Below are positions 58,284 through 64,000 of a stretch of 64,000 nt of DNA, piece by piece. The position numbers were made by a program, and so were the translations under genes. Source of the stretch: Sweltsa coloradensis. Lineage: Eukaryota; Arthropoda; Insecta; Plecoptera; Chloroperlidae. Below the pieces are notes generated by a model, which was not told the origin of the DNA, searched no databases, and worked only from the letters and a program-made list of their open reading frames with translations. Location: assembly GCA_024449915.1 (NCBI GenBank), contig JAMZAV010000074.1:891001-955000 (forward strand). The letters run 5' to 3'. The number at the start of each line of letters is the position of its first letter. Position 1 is the stretch's first letter.

Positions 58284-59219
58284 CAGAAATTTGATTTTCA
58301 AAATAGCTACTTTTTACTCTGTTGGCTAAGTGGTCTCTAAAACCCGTTGAGCACTTCGTTTCTTTATGAGAGTTTCAAATTTACATTTGCTTTGAACTCG
58401 GTTTAGTGATCGATCTCAAAATATAATTAATACGATTTAAAAATAAGTTTGCGTGCACAGCGCTCACTTGAAATGTGCGGTCGCTGATTGCCCTCGGTAG
58501 TATTTTGAAGTGCGGGGTTTTATAAGAGACTGTCTTGTGAACAACATTGGTGCGCTAAATCTCCTTGTGCGATTCCGTGAACCTTGGGCCGAACTAGTGC
58601 AAACAAACTCAATTCAAACTGGAACGCTGTGTAGTCAACTTTTAAAAGACGCTCGACTTGAGCAGACACTAAAACGATTTATAGGTCACTTGTGAGGAAT
58701 TGATTTGTGAGCAAATATAAATCTATATATGAACATCCAACCTGTCAGACCCAATTCTTTTTATATATTTCATAGATATGTAAGTCAAGGAAGCTACAAA
58801 CAGAACAAGGTAAATAGCAAATATGTGGCTTTCTTACTTCTATAGCTTGAGTGTAGTTGCCATTGAAAAAAAAAACAGGAGGTAACTAAACATAAAAGTA
58901 ACATTAAAGTTTCATGTGTGCCCGATAAAGTTCATCAATAAGTAAATTTAAAAAAAAACGCAAAAACTTTAATTTAAACATTATTTATTAACTGAAAAAA
59001 TTTTGTTTTGTTTTGTTTGTTTGTTTTGTTTGGTTGTCTCGCCATAACGTTCGAACGGAGTTTCGGATCGAGTTGAAATTTGGACCATCCGCAAGTTTCA
59101 ATCTGCATTGAATGCCATTAGTTTTGAGGCAAAATCGTTCAAAAAGTTGCAAAGTTACATTAAAGTTAAATCGAAAGTAAAAAAAAAAAACTAAACGGCG
59201 ACAAAATCTGAGGTGGCTA

Positions 59220-59480
59220 AATCATTTAGAATGTCCGTCCGGTCACGAATATGTTAATTTTATTTTGATCCGATAAGTAGTGTAGATGGAAATTACATTT
59301 TAACAAAAGTAACGATACCATGGCAACGAAAAGTCGCACGAGGTTTCTGGCCACTATGCACTGCCACCTAGAAGTAATCAAAATACTATCGAGGAAGCAA
59401 TGTATTATTTGTTATAAAAGAGTTAAAATAGTTTTCCCAAGGAAATGATGTCAAGGTCCTTTAGATGGCGGTGGATTTTA
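59220..59480 (-). repeat. Fragment of the 5' large repeat family
   Basis: Reverse-complement match to about 610-850: atggcggtggattttatcca, gaaatgatgtcaaggtcct and gtagatggaaattacatttt occur in the mirrored order. It shows that the 1-4.7 kb repeat is a dispersed family and not only a local duplication. Confidence 0.7.
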
Positions 59481-59698
59481 TCCACAAAGAAAAGGTTTAT
59501 CCATGGGTTTACCCAAATACCTTGGCAATAATAGATAATATTGGAAACATGGCCCCGTGGACAGCGAACGTCGCAAATTTTAAAATTTAAAAAAATGTGC
59601 AATGTGGGTCTAGCTATAGCACGTGCTCGCTTATCAACGCGTCCAACTGAGCGTTTCCGAGTAGGTACCATTAAATAAATTTAAAAAAATAAAAAATT

Positions 59699-60045
59699 GT
59701 ATTTAGAGTCTACCCACTCAGTTATAAAACTTATCTTCAGTGGAGATTAGTAAATCAAAGCGACCAAGCCAACCCTGTAGGCCCCGACGCAATCGACGAG
59801 TGAGCGATAACCAACCAAAGATCGATATTTTTTAATTGGAAATATAGCAATCAGTGGTATGGACAGTGCAAACACCCGCGGATCAACACCAGATTCAGAA
59901 CAACCTTGAATTTATTATGTGCCTCGTTGCTAGGACGGCTCCAAAGTCACCGTTTACAAACTCCTATACGGCAATAACTAATGGACTTAAGTCCAAATCA
60001 GATGTTAAAAAACTTCTGACTTAATTTGAGGTTAAGATTTCGAAT
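59699..60045 (-). repeat. Long tRNA-derived SINE, 3' part
   Basis: Minus-strand copy: the 3' end (tagagtctacccactcagtt on the plus strand) leads, followed by gaccaagccaaccctgtagg, tgtgcctcgttgctaggacg and aacttctgactta. The tRNA head is lost. Confidence 0.65.
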
Positions 60046-60552
60046 CTTCGAGTTGTGAGATTATTAGATTAATGTTTTAAATATTTTTTTACGAAGCATG
60101 GTATTGCCTATTATTAAAGAGGAATTCACCCGCTAAACTCAAAAAATATATTTCATTCTGACCAACTAATGTTCTGAATATTTTACAGATTTACAGAACA
60201 AATATTGGGTTCACCATGACCCGAATAAAAATGGTCAAACTTGGTAAAATTTTATCTAGGTCCATCGGCAAAAATGGTGACAATCTTTATCCCCCTTAAC
60301 AGTGATCTTTGAGGACATAAACAAAAATTGGCCATGATGGACGTACTCCACAACCTTTTCTGTAAATCCGCTATGTTTTGTTTTTGTAATTTGGGCAAAT
60401 GGTTCGGCCAAAATATGCTGATTACCAAGAAGGGGTGTAATTTCGGATTGCATATTTTTGCGTCAATTATAATGTCTATTTGTGCACAGTTTAAAGACAC
60501 GATTTTCTAATAGACCATCCATCATAGATTGGTACTAAATAAATAAATAAAT

Positions 60553-60965
60553 TTTATTTAGAGTCTGCCCACTCAGTTAAATAACTGATTTTCAGTGGGG
60601 GACTTTAAATCAAAGCGACCAAGCCAACCCTGCAGGCCCCGACGCAATCGACGAGTGAGCGATAACCAACCAAAGATCGATATTTTTAATAGGAAATATA
60701 GCAATCAGTGGTATGGACAGTGCGAACACCCGCGAATCAACGCCAGAATCAACAAGGCCGATTCAGAACAACTCTGAAATTTATTATGTGCTTCGTTGCT
60801 AGGACGGCTCCAAAGTCACCGTTTACAAACTCCTAAGATAAGAACTGATGGACTTAAGTCCAAATCAGAAGTTAAAAAACTTCTGACTTTAGCGGGAATC
60901 GAACCTGGGACCTTCGGCATTGGAAGCAGATACGCTAACAACAAGACCAACGAGCCTCTATGTGT
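60553..60965 (-). mobile_element. Long tRNA-derived SINE, complete copy
   Basis: On the minus strand it reads from the head gttggtcttgttgttagcgt and B-box ggttcgattcccgct (60891-60905) through agaagttttttaacttc to the tail ataactgagtgggcagactc. It is full length relative to 52812-53215. The preceding and following copies at 59699 and 61155 are in the same orientation. Confidence 0.7.
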
Positions 60966-61154
60966 ATCTAGTATCTTTGTGGGAAAAAAAGGAAGCCGGT
61001 TAAAGCCGATTTAAGAAATTCTCCAAAACGCAAGTTTTGTTTTAGCAAATTTCAGGATCAAGAAGCTTATAAAATTCTTGTTAAGTTACATTTAGAAGAA
61101 ACCATTTTTAATCGGCAATTTAAGTGTAGTATTATATTTTTAATTAAATAAATA

Positions 61155-61325
61155 AATAAATTGTATTTAGAGTCTACCCACTCAGTTATATAACTGATTT
61201 TCAGTGGGGGACAGTAAATCAAAGTGACTAAGCCAATCTTTTAGGTCCCGACGCAATCGACGAGTGACCAAAGATCGATATTTTTAAAAGGAAATATAGC
61301 AATCAGTGGTATGGACATTATATAA
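61155..61325 (-). repeat. Long tRNA-derived SINE, 3' fragment
   Basis: Contains tagagtctacccactcagtt, gaccaaagatcgatattttt and agcaatcagtggtatggaca, then stops abruptly at 61325. It also lacks a ~10-base block (gcgataacca) present in the other copies. Confidence 0.6.
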
Positions 61326-61904
61326 TATATTATGTGGAAAAAATAATTTTGTGAGTATAGGTTCTTTCAGCTCACGGTCTAAACATACTCGTCTTATAAA
61401 GATATTTAATATTTGTACCTATACTACACATATGTTTGAATTAAATAGTGTGTTATATATCTATTAATGCGTTCAATGTTGTAGTTAATTATTTCAACAA
61501 TAGTGTCAAAATTAATAACTGTTGATAAGCTCATCAAAGTGATAAAGAAGACGGTAGTATGATGAGCAGTATATAACATTGAAGTGGACTGTGAAGGGGT
61601 CCCAATACCGCTACAAACTAGTTGCCTCCAGTCAACAGTCAAATAATTATGAAACACACTTCACTATGGAAGTAGGTAGAAAGTCAAAAGAGGGAATAGA
61701 AAATGAAGGAGGAAATAAACGCAAGCTGCTGATAAATGTGAGGGCACAGAAATGGTTTCGACATAAGACACTTTGTGCAGTCACCGGGACTCTCCATGTC
61801 AGACTCAGAGGAATGGGGCATATGTTTACAAAGTTGTATGGCAACAAACACACTTTATACCATTATATAATAATGTATGCTTTCATTACTAGGGAGCGAA
61901 ACTC

Positions 61905-62090
61905 TACTCATATCGTTCCTACATGTCCGTCCATCCGTCACTGCGCGAGTCACGTTTCACTATAAAAACCGTACAGGATCTCCGGTTGACCTAAGATGTT
62001 TTCATTGCCAATCAACAGGGATACACAGAATATTTTTGGTCACCTTGGGGGTCAATGGGTCGAGGCTAGCGTCACCCAACATTCACATTA
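61905..62090 (+). repeat. Dispersed repeat, copy 2
   Basis: Diverged relative of 11150-11330 with gtccgtccatccgtc, gtcacgtttcactataaaaa, ctccggttgacc and gtcaccttgggggtca in the same order. Not identified. Confidence 0.4.
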
Positions 62091-62461
62091 TTGAGGGTCG
62101 TCGTGCAAGAAGGGGCCAACTACGATATATTAGTTTTGAGATACATAATAATATGTTGAAAGTTGAGTTTTTTTTCAATGAATGCTGTGGGATTTGGTTT
62201 GGAGTTAAGCTTAAATATTACTAAAAGCAATCAAAATGTTTTCAAACACACCAAAAACTTTCAAAGTATATCTCAAAACTAAAATTTTGTAATAAGCCCA
62301 TTGTTGCATGACGCTCCCTTTAGTTACTCGGCACATCCACCAACAACCAGATTTGAAAAATGGAAAGGATTTTTTTTTAAAGTAGCATTGATCCGAACTC
62401 CCCCCTTTTTTATTCTGAAAACATTTTTCTCAACCAACGTTAAGTTTACTGATTAATATTA

Positions 62462-63236
62462 TTGGATGAGTGTAGCGAGCGAAGCGAAGATTCCATTTCA
62501 CTACACTGGAGAAAAAAATCCGGAATGTTTTTTTTTTCTTTTTTTTTTTTCTGTATTTTTGTGTATCTGTTAACACGATTCCGGCTAAACCGATACTCCA
62601 ATTGCAAAGAAATTTTATGGAGGCCTTCGAAATCTCTGAACCAAGAACTGACACGTTTTTGAGCGCAATCGAAAAATTATTTCTCATGAAAATTGCAATT
62701 TTACGATTTTTTTCGATTTTAAAAAATTTCTTCAGCTTGTAACACCTACATGATTTATCCGATTTAAATGGTTTTTTACAGAACCTTAATTTTATGAATT
62801 TTTTTAAATGACTTCGTGTGAAATTTGAGCGCAACCGAAAAACTATTTCTCATGAAAATTGAAATTTTACGTTTTTTTTTTCTTTTTTAAAACAATTCTT
62901 TGACTTATAACACCTACATGCTTTATCCTATTGTAATGATTTTTTCACAGAACATTAATTTTATAAATAAATATATACGTGTAAAATTTGTGCACAATCG
63001 AATAATTATATCTTATGAAAATTTCAACATTACGATTTTTCCTTTTTTTAAATTACGATTTAAAAAAAAATTAAAATTTAAGTAAAATTTTCATTTAATT
63101 TAATTTAAATTTAAAAAAAACTTCAACTTAGTAATGATTTTTTCATAGAACAACAGAAAATTCGCATAACACATGGCAGCTCAATGCACCAATTACGCTC
63201 ATCCAACAACGCGGCGGGACTTAAGCGTTTTCCTAG
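62462..63236 (+). mobile_element. Hairpin-ended element, second long copy (Helitron-like)
   Basis: Starts TTGGATGAGTGTAGCGAGCG and ends with AACGCggcgggacttaaGCGTTTTCCTAG at 63236, followed by T. It parallels 12891-13707 with the same internal repeats (tttgagcgcaa.cgaaaaa, aaaattgcaattttacg), but its last ~35 bases match the terminus of the 5' repeat units (cgggactt.agcgttttcctag). So the two families share a 3' end. Confidence 0.55.
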
Positions 63237-64000
63237 TATTTTCAAATTTTGGTCCAGTAAAATAAATGCGATACGTTTGTAATGTGTGTGTGGAATGTGC
63301 TAATCTAAGTTGCTTTTACATCCACTAAAAATATGTTATTTATGAAGTGTCATACATAATATTTACAAACACAAATATTAGAAGCTCACTTTAATCACTA
63401 TTATCAAGAATTTAAAACATTTCGAATGTTTTTTTAGTGTAAGGAAAGAGGATGACAGGGGCTAACATGTAGATACTTAGACTGCCAACCATCTGCACAA
63501 AGTATAACTTCACTCCTGTGTGAAGTATGATTAATACGTAAGTAAGAGATCTCGCATGAAGAGTCGAGTTCAATCTCGAAATATCTTTGACCTGAATCTG
63601 ATCAAAAAACATTATTATGCAAAACACAATGAACATATTTCATATTCGTGTAGGTTACTTGATATCATACTTTATCTTTACTTCGTGTAAAGAAGGGGCA
63701 CAATATTAACATGCATTGCCATAAACATTCGCGTCCTACTGACCTGAAAATAAGAGGATGTATGAAGGTACTTGCATTCAAAATAGAATCGCAATGTTGC
63801 CATGTGGTTTGTCATTCAACGCATGACATTGCAATCAATCCATTTTACATAATATATAGAATAAAATTAAGATACTATTTTTGTTTAAATTGATAATTTT
63901 TTTCAAGCTTGACCAGCTCATACGCGAAATTTAATTCTCTATCATTATGATTATTATGGAAACCCTTTCGTTGATAGAATCGATAACATTTAACACAATT
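63237..64000. other. Intergenic DNA to window end
   Basis: AT-rich; no gene, RNA or repeat recognised. Confidence 0.5.

Noticed and set aside
61579..61965. 128-codon plus-strand open frame
   Set aside because: No recognisable protein and it overlaps a dispersed repeat; likely chance.

Overview
This is a 64 kb piece of an AT-rich, repeat-dense animal nuclear genome. It carries one recognisable host gene: the 3' two thirds of a neuroendocrine proprotein convertase 2 gene (PC2; amontillado in flies) on the + strand. The protein, the roughly 34% GC non-coding DNA with GC-rich exons, and the repeat types (5S-derived and tRNA-derived SINEs, Penelope-like and other non-LTR retroelements, hairpin/CTAG elements, foldbacks) fit an insect. 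Hemiptera is a guess from repeat style, not a demonstration.

Gene layout. Seven coding exons join in frame: 7340-7428 (catalytic His), 15589-15764, 25968-26180 (PC2-type oxyanion Asp), 29130-29230 (catalytic Ser), 32370-32603 (end of catalytic domain), 40746-41028 (P domain, RRGDV motif) and 47064-47225 (end of P domain, short tail, stop). Together they give 418 residues from the active-site His to the C-terminus. Signal peptide, prodomain and catalytic Asp exons lie upstream of the window. All internal junctions have GT/AG ends and compatible phases.

Non-coding layout. 1-4.95 kb: two near-identical ~2.1 kb repeat units plus hairpin-ended (Helitron-like) elements and tRNA-like pieces. 5-7.3 kb: SINE and Penelope-like remnants. 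Intron 7429-15588: a foldback and a Helitron-like copy. Intron 15765-25967: a foldback Penelope-like element with a clear target-site duplication and a hammerhead-like core, a complete 5S-derived SINE, a G-rich tract and three close E-boxes. Intron 26181-29129: a minisatellite beginning at the donor and a tandem duplication around a TIR element. Intron 29231-32369: SINEs. Intron 32604-40745: a 69-nt palindrome and a second Penelope-like endonuclease fragment. Intron 41029-47063: a hexamer repeat at the donor, a 2.1 kb giant inverted repeat, two non-LTR retrotransposon fragments and a 415 bp foldback. 47226-64000: 3' UTR, then intergenic DNA full of SINEs and two more copies of the families seen at the 5' end.

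The most interesting observations are: (a) exons 3 and 6 of PC2 both run, in the open frame, straight through their 5' splice sites into tandem repeats that would encode repetitive peptide tails if the intron were retained; (b) a ~1.05 kb-arm inverted repeat sits in the last PC2 intron and would be transcribed as long hairpin RNA; (c) a palindromic Penelope-like insertion carries a hammerhead-like core; (d) two SINE families with different heads (5S and tRNA) share one 3' tail; (e) a tRNA-like body lies inside a terminal-inverted-repeat element.
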